Below, piece by piece: positions 46,976-57,391 of a stretch of DNA of 64,000 nucleotides (positions are counted from its first letter, which is position 1; every line of letters starts with the position of its first letter). The notes beneath the pieces were generated by a model. That model ran no database searches. It was not told the origin of the DNA and saw only the letters and a list, made by a program, of their open reading frames with translations. Source of the DNA: Diatrype stigma (Eukaryota; Ascomycota; Sordariomycetes; Xylariales; Diatrypaceae); assembly GCA_022225965.2 (NCBI GenBank), contig JAKJXP020000001.1, forward strand, positions 620,001 through 684,000. The letters are read 5' to 3'. The position numbers and the translations under genes are program-made.

Positions 46976-49394
46976 TCAATCCATTGACCTCCAAGTACTG
47001 ACCAATCTTTCACTTAGCGACCTGATGGGCCACCCTGCTCGCTGCCGGCATTTAAAAAGAAGGTCTAGGACGCAACGTCGCTGGTCCGGATTCTCTGTTG
47101 GTATGCCGGCTTCTACCCTTAGCTAGGGTACAACACGGAGACGCAGCGATGGGATTGTACGAACCAATAAACAAGCACTGTGCACATATAACACTCGATG
47201 CGTAATCATCTAGCGTCATTGCGATGCCGCAAATCGTCCTTACGCTCTCGTTCAATTTCTTGCGCAAGCTGGCATATCTTGCCAGGTCTCCCGGGATGGG
47301 GCAGTGGAGGGACAATAGAATGCTCGACGCATGGTACAGCTGTAGTGCGACTCCTGCATGCGAACACGTACTTAGCAGATGCTTCACGCAAAGAAGATGG
47401 ATGGGGCTCCCTTACCGAAAGGTGCCGGTTGAATCCATAAAGGCTGGAACGCATCTTTAGCGGTAGAAGGCAGAGGCAACGCTCTGAACTCCACGGTCAG
47501 GTGCCTTTCCCATTGTTCCAGGCTCTCTCTGAGCATGTCGCCCCTGGCTATCCTCGTGACGGGGTCGACCTTGCCCGCTTCGATCTCCGCGACGGAACAG
47601 TAGTTGATCACCTGGGAGAAGTAGAATACCGAGCGAGCGGCAAGCTCATGGGGGTCCAGTTCGGGCAAGGTTCGCACCGGTCGCCAGAACGTGAACGGCT
47701 TGCGGTTCTCGAGGTACGCGGCGAACACGTCCTGGCAAAGCCAGGCCCACCACACCGACTGCCGCAAGCCCTTCGAATCCCCGTGTATTACCTGCGACCG
47801 CTGGATCCAGAACACACCGTGGAGGTGTCGCTCCCAGTCCCGGCTCGAACCGTCTAGCATCTCGTAGGCCGAGATGATAAGGGACGTGGCCACTAGTTCT
47901 AGGCTAGTCTTATACGTGTTGTAATGCATGGCCTTTTGTATGTAATGCAGTGTTTTATAGTAATACGACAAGGCATCGTCGGGTTCATACTTGTAGTTCT
48001 CGTTCACATGAGAGCCCAAAGACAGGTAGCGGACAGACAGCGCCAATATAGCATTCATTAACCCTACATTGCGTACCTGGGGGTCTCGTTAGTGAAAACA
48101 GGCAAGTAAGTTAGAAGGCAATCAATATCCGCCACGAGAAAGAAACGAGATAGGACCTACCGCAAGATGAGGTACATGTACAGCGAAGTTCTTGTGCGGA
48201 TCGAACAGATCCATCTATACGACGTCAGAACCTTTGTCTTGCCAACACGCCCCTGAGGATTGCCGCCGTTAGATGGTCACATACCCAGGTGCTGATATGC
48301 TGTACGAAATGGCGGAAGGCATAATGCTCCCGGTCCAGTATCTCCACGGTAGATTCCGACTGCCACAGCTGTTTCTCGAGCACCTGGTCTTGCTCAAGAG
48401 AGACGTTGCGCTCCAGCAAACCGGGATTCGATGATGCTGGAGAACCGCCCACTGCGACTTGGGCCGCCGGCTGGTCGTTAGACTCGTTCGGCGGTGGCGG
48501 CGGCGGCTGTGGGGAACCGACCGGTGACGGTGCGACTGTGTTCCCGAATATGTTCAGCCCCTCCGTCTCGAAGTTCATATTCCAGAGGTCTTCGTTCTGG
48601 GTGACTGCGTCCCGGAATAACAGGCTGACCCATCTTTCCGTCGCGATCTCTATGTTGTCTGAGAATGTAGTGGAGGGCGGCCAATGATCATACAGGGTCG
48701 CAGTCCCAGGGGAGTGAGAGTGGGAGTTGGGACATGACGCAGCAGTCGTGTTGTGCTGTCCAGCCGCATCGACTCCAACACTGAGTATCGGTGAATTGGC
48801 TTCACCAAGGGGGGTAAAGGGGCCGCCGGGGCTTTGGTGTACGGCCCGCTGAACTCCTTGCCCATTGATCGAAAACTCAACTTCTAGAGCTGAACCTCCA
48901 GCTCCCTGTAGCTCGGGTTGCAGGGCAGGCTCGGAGTGATCCGTTTGCCTCGCCTCATCATGTACAGTATCTAGCCCATTCCCAGGTGTGTTGGATATAG
49001 GAGTATGCCTTTGACTTTCGCAATTGCGGTCACCATATGAACACAAGTTCTTCGTCCTGTTGCAGCCACCACATATTGGCTTCACTTCATCGCATTTGAC
49101 GTGTCTCCTTCGGCAGGTTATGCTAATTATCTTAGCTAACGTCTACATAATCCATAGATGGAGGGCTTAGATGGAATGCAGCAGAGACGGGCGTATAAGT
49201 GAAGCAAGGGTACACTTAGAACATCCAACCGGGTATCGGGCAGAGCAAAACAGCCATTTTGATCGAGTGAGAACACCAAGGTTTTAGGGGGCTCACCATC
49301 CTGTTGTTTTGCGAAGTCCTCGACCACGCGATAGCCGGCCTCTAGTAAAGCGGCGTTCCTCTCGGCTATCTTCAGATCTAGGGGTGGCTGGCAT
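46976..49394 (-). CDS. Zn(II)2Cys6 transcription factor with Fungal_trans_2-like domain (likely cluster regulator)
   Basis: Nuclear DNA-binding regulator. Exons 49394-49297, 49122-48285, 48214-48161, 48076-47416, 47353-47165, 47094-46976 give 652 residues in frame. The zinc cluster is split by a 174-nt intron: ...LRKTTGC | ITCRRRHVKCDEVKPIC, then GGCNRTKNLC, canonical spacing C-x2-C-x6-C-x6-C-x2-C-x6-C, at residues about 33-60. A Ser/Pro/Gly-rich linker follows, then the helical regulatory domain of the Fungal_trans_2 type: HISTWMDLFDPHKNF, AVRNVGLMNAILALSVRYL, YKTSLELVATSLIISAYEML, GVFWIQRSQVIHGDSKGLRQ, and near the end CVLDLLFKCRQRAGWPIRSL. The junction at 47164/47095 uses a weak GTTCGT donor and is the least sure. 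It sits in the middle of the sugar-gene cluster, divergent from SDR1, so local control is likely. Confidence 0.9.
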
Positions 49395-49948
49395 GATGCC
49401 CGCTTATAACCTCTGGGTGGTGTAGTTTAGCAAATGAGAGTAACAGTAGATCTGTATGTTTGGCATTCCCTCAGCCATCTGGTCAACCACAGAGATAATC
49501 TAGAAATCCACTGTTCCAGTGAACTGCTGATTGGTTCAGCAGGAACATCAAGAGGATGATGCACCAGTTGATGCACAGGTCAACGTGACGATCATGGGTG
49601 GAGAGTAGCACTGGATTATAGTGGACGATACCTACCAAATCGGTACAAGTCGCGATCTACCCCGTAAACTGATCCTAGCCTAGACTCCCCTTCCCTCGTC
49701 TCGGGGAATGGAGGTATAATCACAGCGAAGCTCATTGCGGGGGGCACATAGGTGCAACATGGTTATGTACTAGGTAATTAGAGTCGCATTTGTAGAAAGG
49801 AGAGGGGGCCGGTCCTAGATTATTTACATACATATTTGAGGGCATGGAACCTCAACTTCGGTAGTCAGGTCTATATCAAACCCGGCTACTTACCTACACC
49901 ATTCCTATCTTGCACTTCGACTCCAATTCGATCGTATTACTGGCGAAT
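49395..49948. promoter_or_regulatory. divergent promoter: Zn2Cys6 regulator / SDR1
   Basis: A 554-base head-to-head spacer. CGG/CCG words (for example around 49640 and 49810) are present but no inverted CGG pair is obvious. A TACTAGGTAATTA element is at about 49768-49780. Confidence 0.5.
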
Positions 49949-50911
49949 ATGGCAACTACAACCCCCAATCAGACCGCCCAGCCTGGGGAACAAACAGGCG
50001 GGACCGAGATCAAGCCCCTTTTGAACCTGGCTGGCAAGGTAATCGCGATAACAGGTGCTAACCGCGGCATTGGCCTAGGCGTAGCAGAATGTTGTCTTCT
50101 CAACGGAGCTGCCAAGGTCTACTCAATCGATCTGGCAGAACCTGGCGAGGAGTTTGCTGCAGCTTCGAAGGCATTTCCGGGCCGGCTTGGTTCGCAGACA
50201 GCCAATGTCAGTGACGAGTCGAGTATAAGCGCCGCGATCGACAAGATCATCGAGGAGGCCGGTGCTATCCACGGCGTGGTTGCCAATGCTGGCCGCACGA
50301 ATCATAAAGCGGCGCTTGACTTCACCAAGGAGGAAGTCGAGGCGCTCTTCAACGTGAACTTGTTCGGAGCGTTCTACACGGCCCGGGTGGCCGCAAGAGC
50401 CTTCATCAAGCTGGGCATTAAGGGTTCTGTCGTGTTTACGGCTTCTATGGCATCCTACCGCCCAAATAAGGTATGGTGTCTACTAAGCTATGCTATCTGT
50501 CCCCCTACTCCTTTTCTTTTCTCCTTGCTAACGCGAAGATGACAGCGCGTTCCTTCAGCGCCTTACGGAGCTTCCAAAGCAGGTGTTCGCAACATGGCGC
50601 ACACCCTCGCCATGGAGTGGGCCAAGTACGGCATTCGCGTGAACAGCGTCTCGCCCGGCCTCGTAAACACCGCGATGACCTACTGGGTCCCACAACAGCC
50701 AGACTGGGAGCAGCAGCTCAAGTATTACGGGGGCATGCCCAGGCTTGCTGAAGTGCAAGAGCTCGGTGGTGCATACGTCTACTTGTTGAGCGATGCGGCT
50801 AGTTACACCACGTCTATAGATATCCCAGTAAACGGTGTTATTGGCAGTAAGTTATATCCGCATTCTAGTCGAAAACCTGGTATACTGATTAATCGTGTTA
50901 CAGTATGTTAA
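49949..50911 (+). CDS. SDR-family oxidoreductase (SDR1; sorbitol/xylulose reductase-like)
   Basis: Classical NAD(P)-dependent short-chain dehydrogenase/reductase. Exons 49949-50470, 50546-50846 and a final 8-base exon 50904-50911 give 276 residues; reading through the last intron (57 nt, no stop) gives 295 with the same stop. Seen: cofactor motif ITGANRGIGLGVAE, VVANAGRTNHK (NAG), catalytic Ser in GSVVFTASMASY and Tyr/Lys in APYGASKAGV, then INxVSPG as IRVNSVSPGLVNTAMT, and the end element YVYLLSDAASYTTSIDIPVNG. The N-terminus (about 35 residues) is longer than in minimal SDRs, as in fungal sorbitol/L-xylulose reductase-like proteins. It is transcribed away from the regulator gene and precedes the LRA1-like SDR by 1.2 kb. 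Probable second redox step of the cluster; substrate inferred only from context. Confidence 0.9.
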
Positions 50912-52083
50912 ATAACTTGGAATCGGTGTTGAGATTGGGGTCCGGTTACCATCTGTGGTGGTAGTCTCCTGAGTATTTAGGTATAGACGGTAGGTTTAAG
51001 CAGATATCAATAGTTATGTCTTTGGCCAGTAACATAGAGGTCTCACATAATCATGTGATGTATAAACCGTCAAGCTCTATTCATTCGTCTGTCTACATTT
51101 TTCAAGGAGTAACAAGTAGGTAAGCATATGCTACCTAACATATGCATTATCCAGTTTACATGAAAACAGTATTACTATTCATGAAGAAGAAACAAGTTAC
51201 AGTCAAATTGAAAGCTGCCTACGTAAGATTCAAAAGAGTTATTGTAAGGTCGGATACATTGCTGAGACATGGAGGATCCCTACCATCCTACCCCTGAATT
51301 GTACAGCTGGGTGACCGAAACCCTCGTTTTATCTCCTAATCAACAATATACTCGAAGAAAGTGGTTCGAAAATGCTATCATAATACCCCTTCACACGAGT
51401 GGCCTTGGAGCTGGCGTGCTCAAGAGGTTGCGAAGAACCAATAGAAGACGGATGGCTGAAGTTGTGTAGTTAGTTGTCATCAAGAGACGGACTCATAAAA
51501 GCAACTGTTGCGTGGCTAGTGCCCCAGTGGCACTACCCACACCTAAGCAACCGCCTTCTAGCACTCCACCTGCTTAGATTCCTTTGAATTTACATCATCA
51601 GTTTCTTTCCTGCAGCTGCTTTTTGCTTTGCACCTGCAATAGCAACTGTTGCCATCACAATATCAGGAAGAAAACAAACTTTATCATGAGCCTTCCTGTT
51701 ATCCGTAATATGTATCCAACCAAATACTGCCCAGGCCGAGCCCGTGAAGGCGACAGTAGTAAGTACTATGGGTCTCTGCCAAGCCTTCTCCTCGACACGA
51801 GGGCAGGGCCCCCTCCCCAGCGGCCCAAGTGGACTGAACTGACCAACCAACGATACGATCTAGACGGAGTATGGCGTTGACATCAACAGCTCACGAGACT
51901 TTGCATAGTTAGGTACTTTACATCCTTTCATTCCAAGTGTAAATATTGACATTCATCGTTTTCTACCTTCATCTCGAGGACCAACACTCAGCGTTGCTGA
52001 CTTGCCACCCACGCCATACCGCCCACCTTCCTTCCTCTCCTCCCTCCCTTCCTCCCTCCCTCCTCCCTCACAGCACCGCGGCA
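50912..52083. other. intergenic between the two SDR genes
   Basis: No gene seen. The final 70 bases before the LRA1-like ATG form a long CT-rich tract (52020-52072: repeats of CTTCCTCCCT) typical of promoters or leaders of strongly expressed fungal genes. Confidence 0.5.
52020..52075 (+). promoter_or_regulatory. pyrimidine (CT) tract just upstream of the LRA1-like gene
   Basis: Almost pure C/T for about 50 bases, ending about 10 bases before the ATG. CT boxes at this place mark transcription starts in many filamentous-fungal genes. It could also be a polypyrimidine run before an acceptor (CACAG at 52070-52074) of a 5'-UTR intron. Confidence 0.5.
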
Positions 52084-53111
52084 ATGAAGCTCCTAGCGGG
52101 CAAAGTCGCCGCGATCACCGGCGGCGTGACGGGGATCGGGCGGGCCATCGCGCTGGAGTACGTGCGGCACGGCGCCTGCGTGGCCGTCAACCACCTGGGG
52201 GACGCGGCATCGCAGGAGCACTTCGAGAGCCTCAGGAGGCAGCTCGACGACAGCGGCGGCGACGACGCCGGAGAGAGGCTCATCGGGATCGCGGGCGACA
52301 TCCGGCAGCGCGCGACGGGGGCCGAGCTGGTGCGGCAGACGGTGCAGCGGTTCGGGGCCCTCGACGTGTTCGTCGCGAACGCCGGGGTCAGCCAGTTCCG
52401 AGACTTCCTGACGTGGGTACCTACCTAGCTGATAGCCGTTACTCCTGTTGGTTTTTCTTGTCCGTGGTGGATTTGCTCTTTTCGTGTTTTGAGGGGGGGG
52501 GGGTTCCTTACCCCCTTTTCTTTTTGACTTTTGGCCGCGCCGCTTGGCACATATACGTACACGTGCTCGCTCACCTAACGCAAGCATGGCCATAATCCAG
52601 ACTAAACGAGGAGACGCTAGAATCGCACCTCCAGACGAACATCAGCGGGACGTTCTGGACGACGCAGGCAGCCGCGCAGCAGATGGTGCGACAGCAGAAG
52701 CAGAGGCGGCAACAGGCGCAGAGCCAAGACCACGACACGCAGCAGAGCGGAGGCGGCAGCATCATCGGGATCAGCAGCATCAGCGCGCACCTGGGCGGGG
52801 CGCAGCAGGTGCACTACACGCCGACGAAGGCGGCGGTGCTGTCGATGATGCAGTCGGCGGCGTGCGCGCTCGGGCGGCACGGGATCCGGTGCAACGCGCT
52901 GCTGCCGGGGACGACGCGGACCCAGCTGGCGGCCGGCGACCTGGCCGACCCGGACAAGCTGGCCTACCTGGAGCGGCGGACGCCGCTGGGCCGCGTGGCC
53001 GACCCGGCCGACCTGGCGGGCCCCGCGGTGTTCCTCGCTAGCGACCTGAGCCGCTTTGTCACGGGGGCACAGCTGCTTGTCGACGGGGGCATTTCTGTGA
53101 GCTTGCAGTGA
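52084..53111 (+). CDS. LRA1: SDR like L-rhamnose 1-dehydrogenase (LRA1/RHA1 type)
   Basis: NAD(P)-dependent oxidation of an aldose at C1 to the gamma-lactone; in yeasts this enzyme starts the non-phosphorylating L-rhamnose route. Exons 52084-52412 and 52601-53111 (188-nt intron with a G run) give 279 residues. Very family-like text: AAITGGVTGIGRAIALEYVR, CVAVNHLGD, FVANAGVSQFRDFLTLNEE, TQAAAQQMV, GGSIIGISSISAHLGG (Ser), VHYTPTKAAVLSMMQS (Tyr/Lys), CALGRHGIRCNALLPGT, and the end GAQLLVDGGISVSLQ. Odd: about 18 extra Gln-rich residues (QQKQRRQQAQSQDHDTQQS) just before the serine strand, where relatives have a short loop, coded by CAG-like repeats. Codons are strongly GC-ending. Right border of the cluster. 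Enzyme group is clear; the exact sugar (rhamnose, fucose-like or other) is not. Confidence 0.85.
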
Positions 53112-55378
53112 AACGAATGGATGATTGGCTATGTGCCATTACGTGTACATGTACAAATACACATACATATATACGCGTATATAATGGTTGGATATGGGAC
53201 ACAGACACCTGCTTCAACTGCGAGTCACCTCAATGGAAGACCAATCTTGGGTGGTATGATGAGAAGTTAGAAGATGGTCTTCAAGGCGGGGAATAGTTGC
53301 TTTATAGGCCATAGAAGGCAATAATCGAGAAATTAGGCGGCTCATGTATAGCCAAGTGGCATACAAGACCTGAAACTTTCGGACTACCTGGATCACTTGC
53401 AATAACTAGAACAAGCTTCTCGGCTATGTAGGAAACATCCCTTAGTCTAGACTTCCACAGGACTACCCAACAACAACATGTAGTTGAAATGGTTAAATCT
53501 AAAGATTATCTTACTAATGAAGGGTTTAAGAGACTAATAAGGTGAAAAGATGTGGGTTTTATAGAGGTCCCTTACGCGGATACGTTGTCTAGTCCTTGGG
53601 TTGAGATTACCACGCTGGGCTATTGCTAAACGAATTTGAAGCTGGCCCCCTCGACAAACGGAAAACAGCTAACAATATCATGATTCAACCGACTGTATGG
53701 CCGCCATGACTTAGACATCTAGGTACTGAGTTATGTGTAGTGATGCGAATATTTCACGCTCTGAATGAGAGTATATTATTCCAAACCTTTGACCCAACCC
53801 CTTTTCGCACCCCCTTTTATAGTGCCACATCACAGCCAAGCATCTGGTTTCTAAGCTGACCACATTCTATAGATGATAAAAAACTCTTAATGCTAAGACG
53901 GCACAAGACAAGTGTATATAGTGCATAGTCACAGAGGTATCATCATTCCGACTCCTGACCAATATTATGGTTCCATATGGGAGCATTGGTGACATCAGGA
54001 TGGCTTCACCCCTGCAAGTATATAGGCATGATCTTGTAGCTATGGTATATAGGCAAAGCCGTTTTCTGACAGCTCCCGGTTGAACCACTTTGGCGCACTT
54101 GATTGATCACGGCCGAAGCCTAGTACTAGCTAGGCAATTCCGAACCAGGGCTCTGGATGACTTGCCAGAAGCCCCGAGGCTGACTTCGACATCTATACGG
54201 TGTGATGATTACGCAACGACATTGTCAGCCAACTGTATAGTAACCTTTGGATACGGCAACCTAGGGGCTCTTGACATAGACATTGAGCATGAACCATGGA
54301 CCCAAGGTGGAATGATGGGACTTGAGGGGGAAGCCTGCTTCAACGGAGGACCAAGAAAGAAACAGCTCAATAAGATAGATGACTAGGAACGGATATGAAG
54401 ATTCTACGTGGGTGGTCTCCAATGCCAGTATATGGCTTAGCCCAGCTGGCTAGGATTATTGGGCTCATGTCCAGCTTTGGCAGGAAGCATGATGTTAGCG
54501 GCGGGAGCTTGTGTGGAGCATGCACACCTAGGTGCATGTCTGTTACCAACAAGGGGGTAGAATAAGACCAACGCCTCTCTAAAGAACCAGGTGTGAAGGG
54601 GCTGGAAGGGGTTGTAATCATGGGATGCATCGGGCACCAAATATAGTCACCGACTATTCATGTAAGTTGCAACAGCATGCACCACCCAGCAGTACCCTGC
54701 AGGACGACCTGGCAGCAGGGCATGCAGGTTGCCTCGTTTGTTGCTTAGAGCGTCATTGGCCCCCTAAGTAATTACCTGCAGGGCCAGGAAGTATCTTGGA
54801 TGACTATGCAATCGGCTTGGTGTAACTCGGGGATCCCCGTCACACTCGATACAAGGCTGGATAGCAAGAAGAATAGCGATTCTGAGCGACTGTAGCGTAC
54901 TAGGTCGGCAGCTAGGTCATGTAGTAAGTCCAATTCGAACATCGGCGTTAAGTCGCAGCTGTGGCTCCGTGTAGGACTAGCTACAGTGCTATAGTATAGC
55001 TACGAGCTAGAAGCTTGTCACATGATTAGACTCGTACTGACCGTACAGCGGTCATCAGCGAATTCCAAAATTCGGTGGGAACAGGGGTTCCTATAGGTCA
55101 ATTCCCGTTTCTTGGCTTTGCGGCCCACCAATCAGAAGAGGGCGACTTCCAAGACGGGCATTCGAGATACTCGCAGGGGAGCACTTGGCCATTGTTGAGA
55201 CGACATGATGGTCTCACCCGGGAAACTCAGACAGTTCATCTTTGGGCTCCTGGACGCTTGCAATTCACGTATCGATTTAATTTCCCCCACTCAAGGAACC
55301 TGGACGAGACCCGCTGGAGCACGCCTGCATCTGCTGATTCGGTTGCGCAACAGGTACATCCGCTAGTGACTTATACAT
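53112..55378. other. intergenic, no gene seen
   Basis: 2.3 kb without supportable genes. Scattered short frames have no domain or splice logic. The last few hundred bases should be the promoter of the second regulator. Confidence 0.5.
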
Positions 55379-57391
55379 ATGTCCGCCGCCAATATGAGTG
55401 TCGACCTATCCCAACTTGCCAACCAAGTTCCTGTGGTTCTCAGTCAGCACTCGTTCCAGAGAAGAACCCCCGATTTTGAAATTAGCCAGTGGTTTGATAT
55501 CGATAAGCTCTGCGGCTCTCAAACTGAGGACGATCCCGAGACCCATAGCAAGTCCGATGTCCTATCCATGCCTGGACTCACATCTGGCACATCCGAGGAA
55601 GGTGGCTCCTCACCCCTACCCCTTCTCGAGGACAGAGCTCGGGCCAAAGCCCAGCTTGACGACGCCAAGAAGCAGGATGATGAGTTGACGATCCCACGAC
55701 GTGAGCTGAGACCAAAAGTTCAAGTTCCTTATCCCCCATACATCCACATGTTTGGCTCCGGAGAGGACGCTGTCGGCAACATGACCGATGATTCCAGAGA
55801 CACTTCTAGTAATGATGGGGCCTACTGGTCTTCGTCCTCGGGGGGCAACTCACCGTTCACCGAAGCTGGATCGTCCGATAGTTCTAAGCCGGACCGTGGA
55901 AGGCGGAACAAGCCGCTTCTTGACCGAGACGCTGTCGCGGAAGTCCGTGAGCTCGGGGCATGCCATCGCTGCCATATACGTAAATTGAAGGTATGTAGCC
56001 GGCTGCGGAAGCCCCATCATATCTCGACTAATGGAGAAATAGTGTAATAGTCGAGATGTCTGTGAGAAATGTACCGAGCACGTTCAGAAGCACAGCGGCA
56101 GTGCCTCGCCGCTCCTGGGACGCCACTTGTGTGTCCGACGAAAACTGTCAGAGATCGGGCCTGCCTTCGATAGATTTTCCGGTATGCCATACCATATCAT
56201 CCAAGGCCTCAGCAAGGGGCCAATGTAGCCTCCATGCATTTGAGACTGACTTGGCACAGAGACTGGATACATCACACGAGGCGCCGTTTGCGGCCAGTTG
56301 ACATGGTCCATTTTCTTGGAGGATGATACAATGACCAATTCCCCTTTGAATATATCCGTTTTGGAACACGAGCAGCAGAACAGACGCCCGATGTTCAATG
56401 TTGGTCCCTTCGAAAGCCAAGAACCAAACGTCACTTTGAACAAACATGAGCTCCCACAACCCGCACAACTAGTGCATTGGTCAGCGTGCCACGCAGATAA
56501 CAGGGGTATTATCGACTTGCAATCAGCCCTCGATTCATTTTTGTCGGCCTGCTCCGGTAGACGGGACCTTCCACAAGTATGTCATGTAGGACTCCCAGAG
56601 CAACGTTCGAATTGTGCTGACCTAAAATTAGTCTGATCTGATGTCCAAGATGCATACCATTCGGTGTATGTATAGAATCTGGAAAAGCAACATGTTGCTG
56701 TATCGTCGGAGTGATTTGTGCGAACCTCTTCGTGTTATGCCCGCCTCCGTCCATCGCGAAATCAGGGCAATAGCAAGGTCTTCGATAAGTTCGGCTGAAC
56801 GGGACGTCCTGAGCAGCATCGACAAACTCATGAAAACGACCATGCACAAGAATGAAAAGCTGCCAATCTGGGTCTGCATGATGCAGCTGATCCTTACCTA
56901 CCGTGACCTCTATGGCTTCGCCGACGCCAACCAACGGGGGTTTGCTGGAGCTAGTAAGTTGTCCATCAGGCTTCTCAGCATACCAGAGCTTGACCACTAA
57001 CGTCTAGGCAGTGCCGGAACTCGTGATGCAGAACAAGGCAGCCGATCTCATCAAGAACTCCTTTGTGACCCTGGTGATCATCTTCGAGGGGTTCTTCAAG
57101 AGCAAGTCTCTAGAAGTCCCGACCGAAAAGAGCGAGATTGCTAGCCCCATCCCCCGCTCAACCTGGAATAACCTCTACCTTGCTGAGCTAAACACAATTG
57201 CCATCCAATTGCAGCTGTTCTGTAAGTAGCACGTATAGCTACTGCAATAGCTCGTACTGACAGCTTTTACAGCCAACCTCATCTCGCAAGAAATCAGCCC
57301 TGTTGCTGATGCTTTCAACGCACTTCTCAAGAAACCTAAGAAGAGTCAGCACCAAGCTCGACAACCGAAAAGACAGAAGGTAGCCGCATGA
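55379..57391 (+). CDS. atypical Zn(II)2Cys6-type transcription factor
   Basis: Predicted DNA-binding regulator. Exons 55379-55990, 56043-56181, 56260-56576, 56632-56953, 57012-57221, 57273-57391 (introns 51-78 nt) give 572 residues, every junction in frame. The cysteine cluster lies around the first intron: ELGACHRCHIRKLK | CNSRDVCEKC, spacing C-x2-C-x6-C-x5-C-x2-C, but the sixth Cys comes only after 19 residues (RHLC), unlike the usual 6-9. The first 200 residues are acidic, Ser-rich and disordered-looking with an RRNK basic patch before the cluster; the part after it (SETGYITRG..., NVTLNKHELPQPAQLVHW, RAIARSSISSAERDVL, FAGAMPELVMQNKAADLI) is helical, ending in a basic KKPKKSQHQ... tail. I cannot name its targets. 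It stands 2.3 kb beyond the sugar cluster and may or may not belong to it. Confidence 0.82.

Noticed and set aside
39596..53111. Idea that the cluster is for secondary-metabolite synthesis
   Set aside because: No polyketide synthase, peptide synthetase or terpene synthase; gene set is catabolic in type.
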